47,673 nt of DNA from Purshia tridentata (GCA_003254885.1 QANT01005391.1:1-47673); one strand, 5' to 3'; numbered from the stretch's first letter, positions 22,001 to 36,461 are shown. Translations and numbers: made by a program. Notes: generated by a model from the sequence alone, not told the origin.

Positions 22001-22889
22001 CGTGTGCAACAATGCATTATTAAAACTTTGCTAGGAAAAATTCAATAGGACAAAAACCAGATCAATGTGATGAAGATCATATATTTAAAGCAAATTTTGG
22101 ATAATAATATAAATGCGTACAAATAAGAAAATATAAAAAATAATTTGTAATTTTCTATATATATTAACAAAGGAAATAAAAATATTATATTTAGTTAAAG
22201 GTTCTCTATTATAACACTCAAAATCAATATAAACAGTGGATAAAGAAAGAAGTATAGAAGCTTGTAGTGTTATATGGTTATGCAGAAAACAAGATAGAAT
22301 AAACAATCAACATGCATTAAACCAATCAATTATACGTTCTATCTATCAAAATCAATTCCCACTTCATAGATAAAAAGTAACAGAATGGGATCCAACATAC
22401 CCCCTGCAAACATGATTAGGCATTATATTGATTAGTATATAACATAACATAATATATAAACACCAAATTGAATAAAAGAGGATCTATTGGGTATTGATAA
22501 TAGTCTTAAACTTTCATCTATTAACCAGTGTGTTTACAAAGAGTCACAACTATTAACGGTTGACCAATCAGTCAAATTTAAAGAAAAAATTGCATTGGTC
22601 ATATTGACTTAAATTGAAAATTACATGTAGTAATTAAGAAAATTCAAAATTTTTAGGGGAATTAAAAATTAAGAAAAACTTGAGAAGGTAATTTTGTTAA
22701 ATTCAAACCTGTCGTTATGTTAAATTTTCGTCGATAAAATAAAACGCGCCGTTTGTATGCCAAAACCGCTAGAACAAAAATATCATCCCGAACGGATAAA
22801 GCTGGCCGGGAAAGCCAGGCTGCAAAGAATGGTGGATTCCAAGGTCCATTAGACAGAGCTCATGAGGTGCCCAAGATAAAGAAAAAGAT

Positions 22890-25800
22890 ATGCCAGTCCT
22901 TGTTCTCCCCTGTAAGTCTTTCTCCTTTCCCGACTCATTACCACCGCTTAACTACTTCAACACGCCAAGCACAGCGCTTGCAAGAAAAAACTTGCAAAAA
23001 CTTGCAAAACCTCCCACTCGGTTTCATGAAAGACTGCTAATTTCTAAGAATTTTCCTATTTGGGGAAGTACGCGCACTACCTTTTGCTCTAGGAATGATG
23101 TTTATGATGTTTTTCCGAGTACCCATTTGCCCAATAAGTCTAAAGGGAACGAAATTGAAGAGAATGAAGAGCTTGAGTTGCTGAATAAGCCTTTGCCAGT
23201 ACCTATAAGTAATGGGTCTGCTTTAGAAGTAGATGAAGATTCTGAAAAGCGTGAAAAAGACGAGGCCTTGGCGCCTTTCTTGAAGTTTTTCACGCCAAGA
23301 GATTCTACGGATGGAGTAGAAGAAAAGGAAGGTGAGTTGGGGGTTTTTGAGGAAAAGAGTGAATTGGAGGATGAAAATGAGGAAGCTGACAAGATTAGTG
23401 TTGAGTACTATGAACCAAAACCGGGTGATTTTGTGGTTGGTGTTGTTGTTTCGGGTAATGAGAATAAACTGGACGTGAATGTGGGGGCAGACTTATTGGG
23501 TACGATGTTGACTAAGGAGGTGCTGCCTTTGTATGACAAAGAGATGGAATACTTGTTATATGATACGAATTATGACGCGGAAGAATTTATGGTTAGAGGG
23601 AAGATGGGCATTGTGAAAAGTGAAGCTGTGAGCGGTGGACCAATGCCAGGGAGGCCTGTTGTTGAAACAGGAACAGTTTTGTTTGCGGAGGTTCTTGGAA
23701 GAACGCTCAGTGGTCGGCCTTTGCTTTCAACTAGACGGCTCTTCCGCCGGATTGCTTGGCATCGAGTGAGGCAGGTTCTTTTCTCGCTTTCTAACTTTTC
23801 TGTTTCAGTGGATATGGCAACTTACAAATTTATGTCCTTGCTGCATGACTTCTTATGAGCATCCTGGGAATGGGTTGCCTTTGTTCGTTGAATAAGGCAT
23901 TTTATCGCCATATTTATTTTTAAAAATTATTCGGAAGTGTGCAATCTTTTATTAGTATGTTTCAGATTTTCTCCTCATTACTACTTTGTTGGCGGCAGCA
24001 TTTAGCTCATTAATGTCTGACTGATGTAGTTTGGTGAGAATATAATCCAAGATTGAAGCTTTTCTATGTGTCATACAGTTAGAGCAACTCAATGAACCTA
24101 TTGAAGTTAGAATTACAGAATGGAATACTGGAGGCCTTCTTACAAGAATTGAGGTTTGTGTCTCTTACTTTGTGCATGCAAATACACACTTGACTCAAGA
24201 GTAACATTTCTACAACATGGTTTTTCAGGGTTTGCGAGCTTTCCTTCCAAAAGCGGAGTTGTTGAATAGAGTGAACAGCTTCACTGAGCTGAAAGAAAAA
24301 GTATGTTGAAGCTTTTGAGGAATTTTATATTTTATATTTTCATGTAATATTCATTTATCTACTTTTCAGTTATGATTTGTATTTCTTTATGCCAGTGCGG
24401 ACCATCAATCAATACTGATATCATGTGTCCAGTGGAACTATTTCTTGCTACAACACTTAAGATATTTCAATTCCATTGAGATGCCAACAGTATTATGAAG
24501 AGATGAAAATATAAGAAACATAGTTGTATGTAAGAGATGTTATATAAGTTTAGATAGTCCCACCAGCCTCAGTGCAGCTTGTTTTTTACTGGAAGCTCTT
24601 GTTATCCCACCCTTATCCCACTCATATATTAGAAACCGTTGGTATCATCATTACTTTACACTATGAAATAAGCATAGGTAGTTCAAATGTTTAGGTGGAC
24701 TACACTTTTAATGGACTCCCATGCTGGCTTTTTGTCTCATTTTCTTCCTTTTTCTCTTCCCTTCCTTTTGGCATAAGACAGGTTGTGAATTCCAAGAGTC
24801 ATGAGCTACTTGACACCTTAGACTATACTAAAAATTGGGTCCGTGACTTATTTTCTGTTTTCTATTTGCTATATACTTGCATAAATTAGCTTTGTTAGTG
24901 TGCTTCTTACACAATCTTTTTTCCAATGGTGTAGGTGGGATGCCGGATGTATGTACGAATGATTCGAATGGACGAAGCTAAGAATGACTTAGTATTGAGT
25001 GAGAGGGAAGCTTGGGTCAGTTCCATATTCAGTTTTAAGTTATTCATGCACTTTTGTTGCTTGATATGTTCTCTCATTGTCTTCTTTGATTTTCTGTTCT
25101 TATTATTCTTATAAACTGAGCTCATTTTTCCACATAATGTTGCAGGAAATGTTATACCTTAAAGAGGGAACACTTTTAGATGGGACTGTTAAAAAAATCT
25201 ATCCATACGGAGCCCAAGTAAGGATAGGTGATACTAACCGAAGGTAAAGGAATTGCAAACTTACCTCAAAATTAGACTGGGCACATTGTTTCCCCAATTT
25301 TTCACTTTTTAAAGATGGAAATACATGCTGCATTTGTGGAGTACTCTTCAAAGATTAGAACACTAGGACATGAAATTAAATTGTATGGAGTTTTCTCTAA
25401 AGAGATGTAAATGCTTGAAAAAGAAGACATTATACATAATGTTAGGCTTCATGAAAATAAAGATTCCACGACTTTAAGCTGAAAAGGTATGTAATTTTGC
25501 ACTACTTTCAGGACTTCTGCTGGTCGTTGAAGATGATAAGAGATATTATGATACTGAAAATACTTAAGAAATGTATCATCAAGATAGTATTATGGCAAAG
25601 AGAGTATCATTATGACCTTGTGGTATTTCTAATGGAGATAGAACTTAGAGGCAGGACATGCCATGCTGCAAAATAACTTGAAATTGAGATTATGTTATCC
25701 TTCGGTAGGCTGAAGGCACCTGCTAGGTTTCCTTTTGTCATATTTTCTATTTGGGTTTTTTTATTTTTCTGGTGTCGGGGTATAAAAGTTATACGTAACT

Positions 25801-28249
25801 GTCCTTTGCTAATTATACCAGTTCTAGTGTCCACTTGGATCAAAATTCTATGCAACTGTGTACTAATTTGAAAATTCCAAAGCAGATGATCTGGTTTAGA
25901 AATTACAGTTGAGATACAGGATAAACATCTGAATGTAAACAAGACCTTGCAAGGAAATTTTTTTTTCCAAAATGAGAAAATGAGAAAGCCCATCCGTTCA
26001 GGCACATGGCTTTGCTGCCACATTGTCAATAAAAATTATAATGATGCTGAGGCTTGTTATTTTTTACTGTACTAAACCCCGATCACATCATTTTGATCTA
26101 AGACTGTCAACATGTTAAAGATGTATCTTATCTTTTCTTATGTTTGTCACTGGTAGATAATTTTTTTAAAACTTCTTATTGTTTCAGTGGCTTGCTGCAT
26201 ATCTCAAACCTCACTCGTGCCCGAATTACTTCTGTTAGTGACTTACTTTCACTTAACGAGAAGATCAAAGTTCTGGTGGTGAAGTCGATGTTTCCTGACA
26301 AAATATCTCTCAGGTAAATAACTATATAAGGACTGGAATGCTTATTTTTTAAGTTCATCCATAATTTTTCCTGGGTCAAATCTCCAAATTTTACTTTTAA
26401 CTCAGTGAATTCAATCCTTCACACCATTCTAGACCAATGTTCTAAAGCCGGGACCCAACCAGCAAGTCGGATCTATTAAACTGGAACTGGTCAACTTCCA
26501 GTCCAGGCATAACCTCTGAACTAGCTTTGTTCAAAACCTGAATTGAATTGGATTGATGAACAGTTTGACCATTAAACTGGAGGCCCGTTCTGGAATGAAA
26601 CCAAAAGGTTTAAGACACATGGCCATTATAGCCGCAACTCCATTATTTCAAAATTGTTCTATAGTACATTTTGGTTAATCAGCTCTGTGGACATGGTCTG
26701 AGATTTGAGCTTTGAAGTCATTCTTTTCCTTATGTAAAATAAAATCACATAAATCCTTTAGGAATCATCTATGTCAAATATTAGACAACATTTGATTCAG
26801 TCAATTCAAACTAGTACTAGAAGTTATAACAAGACTTTTATATCAGAATTCTTATGTATTGTGAGGTTCCTCTAAGGAAGAAATACAAAAACAGCGCTCT
26901 TTTTTAAGGAGATTTTGGCATGTTGACTAGGGAATTGATTTTTGGATTGGCCCTATGAATAGTTCATGATGTAACTCTTTTTACCCAGCTTGATTGAATA
27001 ACTTGAAATTCAGTCTAATCTTATTTCCTCTCTTCAACGCTCTCTTTATTTCTCTTCATTTTCTCTCTCTTTGTTCTCTATTGGTTCTGCAATAGTCTTC
27101 CTCGTATTAAGATAAACTTGGTTAGGTATATGATCTTTTTTGTTTTTCCAAGAAAATATATTTCAATTATTTGTAGCCTTAGGCCAAAATTCATACTATT
27201 TTTCTTTTTGGATCTAGGGTACCGTAGCTTACATAATAAAGCATTAATAAACTTTTTTCTTTAATGTAGGTTGCTCATAAATGGATGAACAATTCTGTTA
27301 AATTTGGTCCTTCATGTTGTGACTACGGCTAAAACTTATGTAACATTTACAAATAATGCTAAAGGGAGCACATTTTTAGACTACATTAGCTAACCACATT
27401 ATGTGGCAAGTGATATGTACCAACTAGTCATAATAGTTGTTGTGACAAGTGGATCCCACCTCCACTATCTTGGTCTAAAATTGTGGTGCCTCTAGCAATA
27501 TACTGCAGAATTTCATCATGCATTATAAAATGTTTCTCTAGAGATCAGTAACTGAGAAATATATCAAGGTCAATCAATTTTCTTCTCTGGAAAGAACTTT
27601 ATGATGAATAGACTGCCTGGATTGGCAGTCTTCAGTTTGTCACTTGGGTTTTCCAAGTTGCTGCCTTGTTGTAAGCACTGTAATAATTAGAACAGATTGT
27701 TTGGCATGCAAGAACATGCTTATAGAGGAGCAAAATTGTATAGGGTTTAAAAAAAAGAAAAAAAATAATAATGTGGATTTGCTTTTTTGTAAACATTTAA
27801 TGCCTTATAGTTCTACCCCCTACATGCTTATGAGCTAGCTACTGTCTACTTATTTTTTCTTTTCCTCTTCAAATTCATTTTGGTTGGGAAATCCTGACTG
27901 ATGCTAAATTCAACTTTCTCTTTTTGGCTTACAGCATTGCTGACCTTGAAAGCGAGCCGGGCCTCTTTTTATCAAACAAAGAGGTATTTATGTTGTATTT
28001 TTTCCCCTTTGAATTGAATTTACTCATTTGAGTACTGCTTCCACAATGAGTTGAGCTTAATAAATAGAAATTTCTTCCTTCTGGCAGAAAGTGTGGTCAG
28101 AGGCTGAATTGATGGCAAAGAAGTACAGGCAAAAGCTTCCTGCTGTTCTAGCCACTCGTAGGTCCGAACCCCCTCCAAGTGATGCTCTAGCTTTTGACAA
28201 ATTAAGCATGTATGCAAATTGGAAGTGGTTTAAATTCGAAAAAGAATAA
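22890..28249 (+). CDS. Chloroplast S1-domain RNA-binding protein, PDE338-like
   Basis: Eight exons with GT-AG junctions in consistent phase: 22,890-23,774, 24,079-24,153, 24,229-24,300, 24,935-25,015, 25,146-25,243, 26,188-26,313, 27,935-27,983 and 28,088-28,249; the product is 515 aa. Residues 1-55 (MPVLVLPCKSFSFPDS...) are Ser/Pro/Arg-rich with few acids, as in a plastid transit peptide. Residues 84-168 are strongly acidic. Three OB-fold/S1-like segments follow: about 176-285 (KPGDFVVGVVVSGN, LDVNVGADLLGTML), 296-371 (EVRITEWNTGGLLTRIEGLR) and 372-465 (EGTLLDGTVKKIYPYGAQVR, GLLHISNLT). Length and layout fit Arabidopsis PDE338 (At1g71720, pigment defective), thought to act in plastid RNA metabolism or translation. 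Function here is by family. Intron 1 retention would end the protein at 23,858. Intron 6 (1.6 kb) carries repeat-like DNA. Confidence 0.88.
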
Positions 28250-31206
28250 AAAGGAAAGAATGAGGCTGATGCTTTAGGTTGCCCTGTGATTTAAAAGAGA
28301 ACTGTTTAACTGTGCCATATATCCATCTCAAAGCTACAAATCCCTGTAGAAGAAAGAAAAGGAATCTTAGATTGGTGCATTTACTTCATTTACCTCATGA
28401 CCCATTGGAAAATCTGCAGAAGCAAAAAGCATAAGATGCTCACACATAAAGCATGGTTATTCCTTTGAGCATTCTACTGAAATTTGTAAATCATAATTTC
28501 TTCTTTCTTCCTTTTTAGTTTTGGCCCTTTATTTTTATTGAAGATGCAAGTCTTCATAATATTATTGTAAGTTGATGCTTCACCCATGGAACTGATCTTG
28601 TTCATTCACTTGCTATCATGAGAACTCCCAACCATGAACTCTAGTGAATTGGGATGTGTAATGTTTTGCACCATTTGAACACTTTTTTTTTGGTGTGGCC
28701 GATCACCATGTCAGCATTAAAGCATCCTACATGAAATTCTAATACTCAAATAAAATTTCATTAGGAACTACAAATTCTCATTGGATGAGTTCAAGCGTTG
28801 GATTTCACATTTAGGCTTATTTGTGAGATCTCTTAAAGGCTTATTTCACATTATATTTTGATAATTGGAATCGTCTACTTTTTCAGTCTACTTTTTCAGT
28901 CTCCATTAACGGTCTCCATTACTTAATAGTAAGTGAATATTTAATTTAAGAACTTAGGAATTATGATTTGGTGGTGCCTGTAAATCTGGTCTTGAAATAT
29001 CAAAGATAAATTGAGCTTGCTACAACTTTTGGAGTGTTCTAATGGTAGCTGGACTATAGAAATAATGTTTGCTCATTTTGCAGTGTACAATCTACATGAT
29101 TTTCTGGCCTTAAGTAGCCCAACTGAGTCATATTTTATGCCTAACTGGTTGAGGTGGGGCTATTACTTGGTATCTCTCAGCTAAATAACCATCATTGCAA
29201 TTTATATGGGCGCTTGGAGCACTGAAATTGTAGGGCTTTAGTCTACTTTCTTTGTTTTTGTTTTTTTGTTTTACTCTTAATATCAGTTCAACAAAGCCTG
29301 GTTTAAAAATAATTTGTACCATATATTTATGAATTTCACCTGTACTAGAGAACAAAATTAAGGATAACTATGAAGTTCAAAAAATTATAAACTATAGTCT
29401 ATTCTGACATGAGAAGTCCAAGAAGAGTTGAAATAAGACAATTTTGGTTACAAAGAATCTCTGTTCTTAATAGTGGTGACTAAATTAATATGCACTATTG
29501 CAGTTTTGTTATTAATAAGGGTTGGAAAAGAATGACAAAAGAATTGCATATTGATATTATGCAAATGAAAAATATCATATTTGACCCAAAAAGTCTTCAA
29601 TTGCTTGACCCATAACAGGATTCCAGTAAGGTGTCTCTTATATTTAAGCTTTGTTTGTCTCTTGAGAAAGTTAGGAGGCCTTACCAAACCTAGCCTACAT
29701 AGTCTGCGGCTAGTCTTTGGGGCTATTTTTGTCTTCATCATGTTTTCCACTATTACTTATATATATATACAAGTGGATTTTTTGTTGGTTTTCTTTATAG
29801 TGAAATTACTTTAGCATAAAGTATCTAATAGGCCAAGTTGTCATGGACTCATGCCCAAACTAAATAGGGTTTGGGGCTCCATGAATTAAATTAAAGACCA
29901 AAATATAGGCCAACCTGATGTCATCCACGGGATAAATAACTGTTCGGGGTGTTCTCACATGTGACTACTGTTTTTTCATAAGGAGTAAATTTCTCTCTTA
30001 GTGGGATTTTCAGATTTTGTATAGGGCCTTATTGTGAACAGACTAGGTGGCTGGAAATTACTTTTAAGGGAATGCTATCCACCTTCTTCACCGACCTTCT
30101 CTTTTATTATTCTTATTTTGCATTAAAAATTTATGATTGGAACCGTTCATTTGTTAGATCTAATTACGAAGATCATTCCTATAAAAAAATCAATCAAATA
30201 GAAAATCGTTTGCTTATGCATGTAACTATGATTAAATAAACAAATGGTTTTGGTAATAATTTGATTCACCATTAGTTTATTTGTAACGATTACATAAACA
30301 AAAGATTTCCTATTTAGTTGGCTTTTTACAGAGATGATTTTCAAATAATTATTTAAAATATAAATGGTTCGGATTATAAAAATATATTGTGGAATGAGAA
30401 TAATAAAGGAGAAAGTTGGTGGAGAAGGTGGATTTCATTCCTCTTACTTTTAAGATTTTGTATTAGATGATTGATTTATTTATGAAAATTTTCTTCCTTA
30501 CAAAAAAAATAAAAGAACAAAAAATGTTAAAAGGGAGAAATAAAATTTTGATGCCAATTCTAATGTGAAAAGATGCTATATAGAACTAAACTGTTTTCTG
30601 AACTCATTAGGGTGACCAACTCACTAGTTAGTGATATTTATCTTTCTCTTAACATTGTTGGAGGTTCTAATTTCAAAGCTTCTTTCTCCAGATAAAATAA
30701 AAAAATCTCACTGCTGAACCCATACGTTGGAGAAATTTCCAAATTTCGATTCAAATGTAAAGTATTATTTATTTTCATATTTATAGCTTTAGTCATTTGG
30801 AGTTTTCATTCTAAATAAATTAATATAAGATATAAGTTTTAGTATTTGATAGTTTCATTATATTAATTATAATAATCACTAAAATTTCTAACATTATATA
30901 AGTCCTATAAAATCATAGAAGTGAGAAAAAGTTAATGAAAGAGCCAATTAAATTTTTGAGTACACATTTTTCTGGCTTCTAATTGCTAGCATAAGCCCAC
31001 ATTGTCTAGCATAGTACTTTTGAAATATGTAGTATACAAGTATTCGGGCACCTTTTCCTTGAAAGCTGGTTTTGAAGGATAAATTAATTATACCCATGTA
31101 TCATATGGTATCAGGGTACATAGGTGTCTCACAATGATGGGTTGAACTCGTATCTCTAAGGGCAATATGGATTAACATTAGTTACACAGAAAGTGAGAGG
31201 GAGTAT
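28250..31206. other. 3' flank and intergenic, no gene seen
   Basis: The first few hundred bases are likely the 3' UTR of the S1-domain gene. The rest is AT-rich with no supportable coding region. A short (TA)n-like run is near 29,759-29,770. Confidence 0.5.
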
Positions 31207-32240
31207 TGTTGATGCAAAAATCTGCTTAGACCTTTGCACACAACTTAAGTGAGGGTTTTTGCTGAGACGGTGAGTTGAACGGCCGAGTGGATGGTCCGAG
31301 CGTGTCGACTAGATCCTTTTGGACTTCTTCCTACAAGACAATCAGTAAGAGAGCACCGGTGTGATATCAGCCGAAGGTACTCCGATGACAAAGTCAGAAA
31401 GGTGCAAGAAAGGAGGTGCAAGGAGTGCTGAAGAACACAGCAAGAACTTGGGAAGAAGATGAAAAAAAAGAGGTAAAGTTTCTGGGTTATGATTTCTTCA
31501 GAGCTTTGGCTAGTTTTTCAAGATTTTGCTGTGTTCCCCTACCTTGTAAACATGCTCTTATTTATAGGCAAAGGGACTAGGATATTTCAGCTGACTAATA
31601 GGTATGATCATGGCTGATCATAGGTTTTAGAGGCTATGCTTGCAGAACAGGCTAGATTACTGACATATTTCTCATTTAATGCAGGAGGGATGGCTACAGA
31701 AGGGTCGGAAGTCGTATGCATTTAATGGAAAGTAAGGCAGAGTGGATAAGCCAAAAATTCAAAGCATAAAGGTACCTTCGGAGTGTCAGGCACAATAACT
31801 ACCATCTGGGTTCATGCTCGGCTCGGAAGAGGATGAATCGAGAATGATCAGTCCGATCCGAACGAGGCTTCCAGAGGTGGTCGACCCGTGCGGGCGTTTG
31901 GTTCTTCCAGGCAGCACTCAGATCGGAAGGCGATTGATTCCGATCCGAACAAAGAAAGATGGCACAACGGCTGAATAGGTCGTTGGTTGAGGGAGGACAT
32001 TCGGATACACTCCGATCTAAACGAAACATCCGATCCAAAAAACCGGTGAGTTACAGGCCTTGCCTCTGATGGTGACCTTCGATACAATCAGTTCGGATCG
32101 GATTAGGTAACACGATCCGATCCGCAGGAGTTTCGTTGATGGGCCACTGATCGGAGGCAGCGAGACGAAAGTCGAATTCGAAATCCCACGTGGCCATAGA
32201 TGTTGACCGTTGACCCGAGTGGGGGTGTTATCCCCAAACA
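31207..32240. mobile_element. Solo LTR, copy B (1,034 bp)
   Basis: Same family and orientation as 12,978-13,994: it starts TGTTGATGCAAAAATCTGC and ends GTTATCCCCAAACA. The 5-bp flanks are identical, AGTAT at 31,202-31,206 and 32,241-32,245. The two copies are clearly diverged, roughly 80% similar over the first 100 bp by eye, with small indels. No internal domain is adjacent. Confidence 0.92.
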
Positions 32241-35200
32241 AGTATCAATTGGGCAATAGAGTTAAAGTGCCTTAATTTAACAAAAAAATTCATTTTTAAG
32301 TGCAATTATTGCCCATTTTCATCCTCATTACCCAATTGCCTCTTTTTTCTGTATAACTAATGTTAGTCTCTATTGTCTATTTTTATTGTAGTGTTATGTG
32401 TTTAACACTAATTGATAGAATGAATATGTGCTTGACTTCTAGGCTGTCCCTTCACATACACAAGAAGAGGTCTATAGTTGAATCCATTTTTTATTTTTTT
32501 TATTTTTATTTTATAGGGTATGAGGCCTCTCATTTCTTTAAAGCTCTTGGCCAACAGTCAAGCCATGCTTATTAAGCATGAAGCATCCTCCATTCAGACT
32601 ACATCAGAAGCAATAGATAAGAGAAATTGGCAATCTAGAGCTGCTTGCTTATCACAAGAGCCAGAACCAAAATGAAAATCAACAAGAGAAAGGTAGGGAA
32701 GCAAAGAGCCCTATCTAGTACACTGCAAAGTGAAGTTCACTCCTACATAGGACACTCACTAATTAACAAATAAATTTGAACATATAAACCACTTTTTAAT
32801 CTAGAGGAAGATATATAAAGCTACCAGCTAATTAAAACTTAATATATTAGCACCAAAATAAATCTAGCTATATACTGAAAAATAGGATCCCTAAGACTAT
32901 TTGGGTCAAACCAGCTCAGACTTAAAAGACTATAATATATATGTAGCTTTCCTTTATTTAATTGTTATTTAACCATATTTTATTATTGTTTATAAGAAAA
33001 ATTATATCATATACACAAAACGGCCAATATTGTACCCCTTTTATGTGTCTTTGCTGCTTTAACCCTCAACATGCCACCCCCCTTCTTTTTTTCTTAATTT
33101 TTATTTATGTACAGCCAAAACCCAACATATATATATCTTGCTTGACAATCAAAACAATAGGTTGTAGCCTTATACGTACTAAGAAATTGAATATATATTT
33201 TTGGACATCAGTGCATGAATTAATTAAACTTCAAGCATAAGCAATATGAACCTGTATTAATTCACTTACATGATTTTTGGATACGAATCTGTATGTGGCA
33301 GAAAAGTATTGATTAGAACTATATAGTATATACCAACTTTATATGATCTTGATTTTATATATGTAGTCCCATGTATGGTTGGTTGACTACTTGGTATTAA
33401 TTTGATGGATTTCATGTAATTGTGGTTAATTAATGTCACCAATTAATATAAACTGCATGTCCTTAAATTGATGGATTTTATGTACATGTGCTTAATGTTA
33501 CTTGTACTACAAGTTTAACCCACTGCCCACATGTACAAGTGAATAAACCATCTCACGTAGAGTGATTAACCTTTAGAACAATTACTTGGCCAAAAAAAAA
33601 AAAAAACCTTTAGAACAATTAATTAATGTCCCAAACAGACCAAGCTAGAGCTAGAAGTAGAGTAATTTAATACATACAAAAATATGGATGATTGCTAATT
33701 AAGCAAGTTCATCTTCAATCTTAGACAACAACAACAACAAAAAAAAAAAAACAGAAGTTCGATCATCTCCATATCACTTCAAATAGTTTGACCAGACACG
33801 TGTACGGGATCGATTGATCCATGATATATTAGATGTATAAGCTTTCAATTATATCATCAGGTAGATATACAAGAATATTCTTGATTTTTCCATTTTTCTT
33901 GCTTTATTTATATATTTGCTTTTTACTAGTAGAAGCTCTTCTTCAGATGCTGCTTGATGATTTGTTGAGGTTTTTCTATTTTTTATTTTCGATAGAAGGA
34001 AAATAAATATATTTATAACTAAGAAGAAACAATTACATTTAGACAACAACAAAGAGAAGAGAGCCAAGGTGATACCTTGAACCCTACCCCAAAAAAAAAA
34101 AAAAGGTGGTTCTTACTCAACCTAAACTAAGAAATCAACATAGGATTACGAAACTATAAAATGAGATACTTTTATATATACGAGAAATTCTTTTATAAGC
34201 ATGAGATCCATAACCAAATATGCAAATGACAATATTGAACTATTGGATTGCGAAATATACAAGTAACGAGTATGTTAAAAATATAATGATAAAATAAGAG
34301 AAGCACTAAATAATATGTTTAAATGGTAAAATTTTTAATGGTTGATGTCGGATTATTTGAGTGGACTGACATTTTATGAAAAGCATCTCTATCATCATGT
34401 ACTAGCTAGGTCACATAATGAGAGAAATAAAAACATAGAATATATATATCCGTGATAGATAAATTATTTTCTTGAACTAATTATCCATTCTGACTTGAAG
34501 CTGCCAAAGCATAATTAGTACATAAATTATGGTTTTGCCCATGTATATATGGCCAATTTCCCTTCCTATTAGGGACATTAGTTTGAGCAGTTCATGATCA
34601 TTAAGCCACTCCCTTTAGGTTGGAACAATATGGGTTCTTAAGCTCATCTTAAACATTTGTTCTTATAGCGGCATTAATTAAAAATCAATATTTTTCTATT
34701 AAGTATTGTTATACACGCATTAAAATTGTGACCAAGTAATGTGATGATATTTGTTTTAGCACATTATAAAATTAATTTATCGATTTCTAGCAAGGAAAAT
34801 AATTGCATGAACATCAGAACATATAAACACACATGATCTAGTCTAGTGAATAATTTTGATGAACCTGAAATTATTGTTCCTCTTTCATCAAAAACCTGTG
34901 GGCGGCCAAATTGTTTGTCAGGAAAGACTTTTGTATGTGGCATTAATGAGATGAATATTTCGTGCGGCTGAAATGTTAGAAAACAGTCAAAACCTAAAAC
35001 CCTAATAAAACCCTAATCGTTGATTGTGCACTAATATATTCCAAAACCCTATCTCTCTCTCTCATTCATGTGATCGATCAAGTACATTTTCTTTTGCCCC
35101 ACTACTCCCAAAACAAACCCACCATCCCTACCTCGGTAACCAAATCACTGCACCCTACTTAATTTCACCCTACCACCATAATCAGAAGTAAAAAAATGGT

Positions 35201-36170
35201 ATGACCCAAAACGCTCCAATAAAAGTTCACCTCTACTTCCACGCCACCCTTAAACCCAATTAAGGCCCTTTAAAATAAGACCAAGACCACGTTAGAGGCC
35301 AAATAGTTTATGCAGGAAAAAACACATTGAAATTGGTTTGCTTACTCCAAACCCTTTAACCTTTTACAATGTTCCATGCTCACTGCCTACCTCTCTCACT
35401 CACTTCTCCAATATTATCATCAAAGCCTTTCTCTTCCCTAGGCACTAGGCACCAGGCAGTCTCACTGTGTGTGTACTCACCCCCATGCCCTAGACTCTGA
35501 AATTATTGATTCTTTCTCGGTCTTAATGTAATTTCCATTTTTACAGTATTTAAACTTTTGGTAGGACGATTGGGTGCAGTGCAGTGCAGGCTTGAAAAGA
35601 GCTAACAAATTATAGGTTGCTTTTGTCACTTGCATGCTAGGTCTCAGAAGTCAGAAGTCAGTACCATGCTGCATGGTATTACCATCCAATAATGTTTTAC
35701 TTGAACCATCTTTAGTGATTGTATACTGAAATTGTTGATGGCTGTAATTTTATTTGGACCTTTTTACTTGCTGATAGCTATTTAGTAATTTTATTGGGAC
35801 TATCTTTACTAATTATCTCTCTCAAAGTGGTCAGTAATGGTAGTTCATATAACATTATTCTTATCCAATTTAGATTAATCTGAACCATTGGATCACATTC
35901 TCAATTGGTATGCTGGAATTAGGCTTATGCTAATATAACAAGATAGTATTTAATTTCAAATGTCTTTGATCACTGACAAGTGTATGGGTGGGGACATACA
36001 GAGAAAAACGATTTGAGCAACCCCCAATTGCAGTCTGTCAACATTGGCCCCAGTGAATTAGGGAAAGACTAGTCCCCATATTGCTTCTTCACTCGCTATT
36101 AAGGGTACTTTGGGTAATCTAGTTATTAACTGGCGCCCAAGCACTTAATACTCAAAGCACTTAACTGGAT
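32241..36170. other. Long intergenic / upstream region of the receptor kinase
   Basis: AT-rich with poly-A tracts and no convincing gene. Two AAACCCTAA telo-box motifs lie at 34,997-35,005 and 35,008-35,016, followed by AAAACCCTATCTCTCTCTC. They are about 1.2 kb upstream of the putative TATA box and may be distal promoter elements or mark an unannotated upstream transcription start. Confidence 0.45.
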
Positions 36171-36180
36171 ATTTATAAAA
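36171..36180 (+). promoter_or_regulatory. Candidate TATA box of the receptor kinase gene
   Basis: ATTTATAAAA stands about 620 bp upstream of the start codon. It is followed by a GA-rich (36,229-36,248) and CACCACC-rich (36,281-36,302) leader-like stretch, as in many plant 5' UTRs. Not confirmed by transcript data. Confidence 0.4.
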
Positions 36181-36461
36181 TGCAACTGGGATTGATTTCA
36201 AAGTGGTCTTGGAAACACAACACAAGCAAAGAGAGAGAGACAGAGAGAGTACTCAAAGCTTATAGTCTATTATCCTCTTCACCACCACCACCACCACCAC
36301 CATTATTGAACCCTGAACTATATATTGAAGCTAGATATGCCCATTTCTGGTGGCGTTTACACAACTAGAGCTTAGGCTTAACCTTGTCTTCTCCACCACC
36401 ATTACCACCACAACAAGTGGCTCTGGTTTAGCAGCACAGCTAGAAGAAAGAGCATTTTCCG

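Larger units (their letters stand above)
19011..22889. other. Intergenic with repeats and candidate 3' exon of the mini-ORF
   Basis: No independent gene is supported. Contents are a CT-rich stretch at 19,200-19,330 with duplicated CTGATCTTTCACAATCACACC, a 165-bp tandem duplication (19,914), a TGAGGC-rich segment (20,460-20,780), a candidate acceptor at 21,161, two stem-loops (21,659 and 21,800), a MITE fragment (21,873) and the promoter of the S1-domain gene. A near-palindrome AACGCGCCGTTT lies about 145 bp upstream of that gene's ATG. Confidence 0.45.

Noticed and set aside
22753..23040. 95-codon ORF overlapping the S1-domain gene start
   Set aside because: No recognisable protein features, and the transcription start is unknown, so it cannot be supported even as an upstream ORF.
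26440..26640. GGACC/ACTGG-rich stretch in intron 6 of the S1-domain gene as a defined transposon
   Set aside because: It resembles a dispersed plant repeat in composition, but no termini, duplication or second copy was found in the window.
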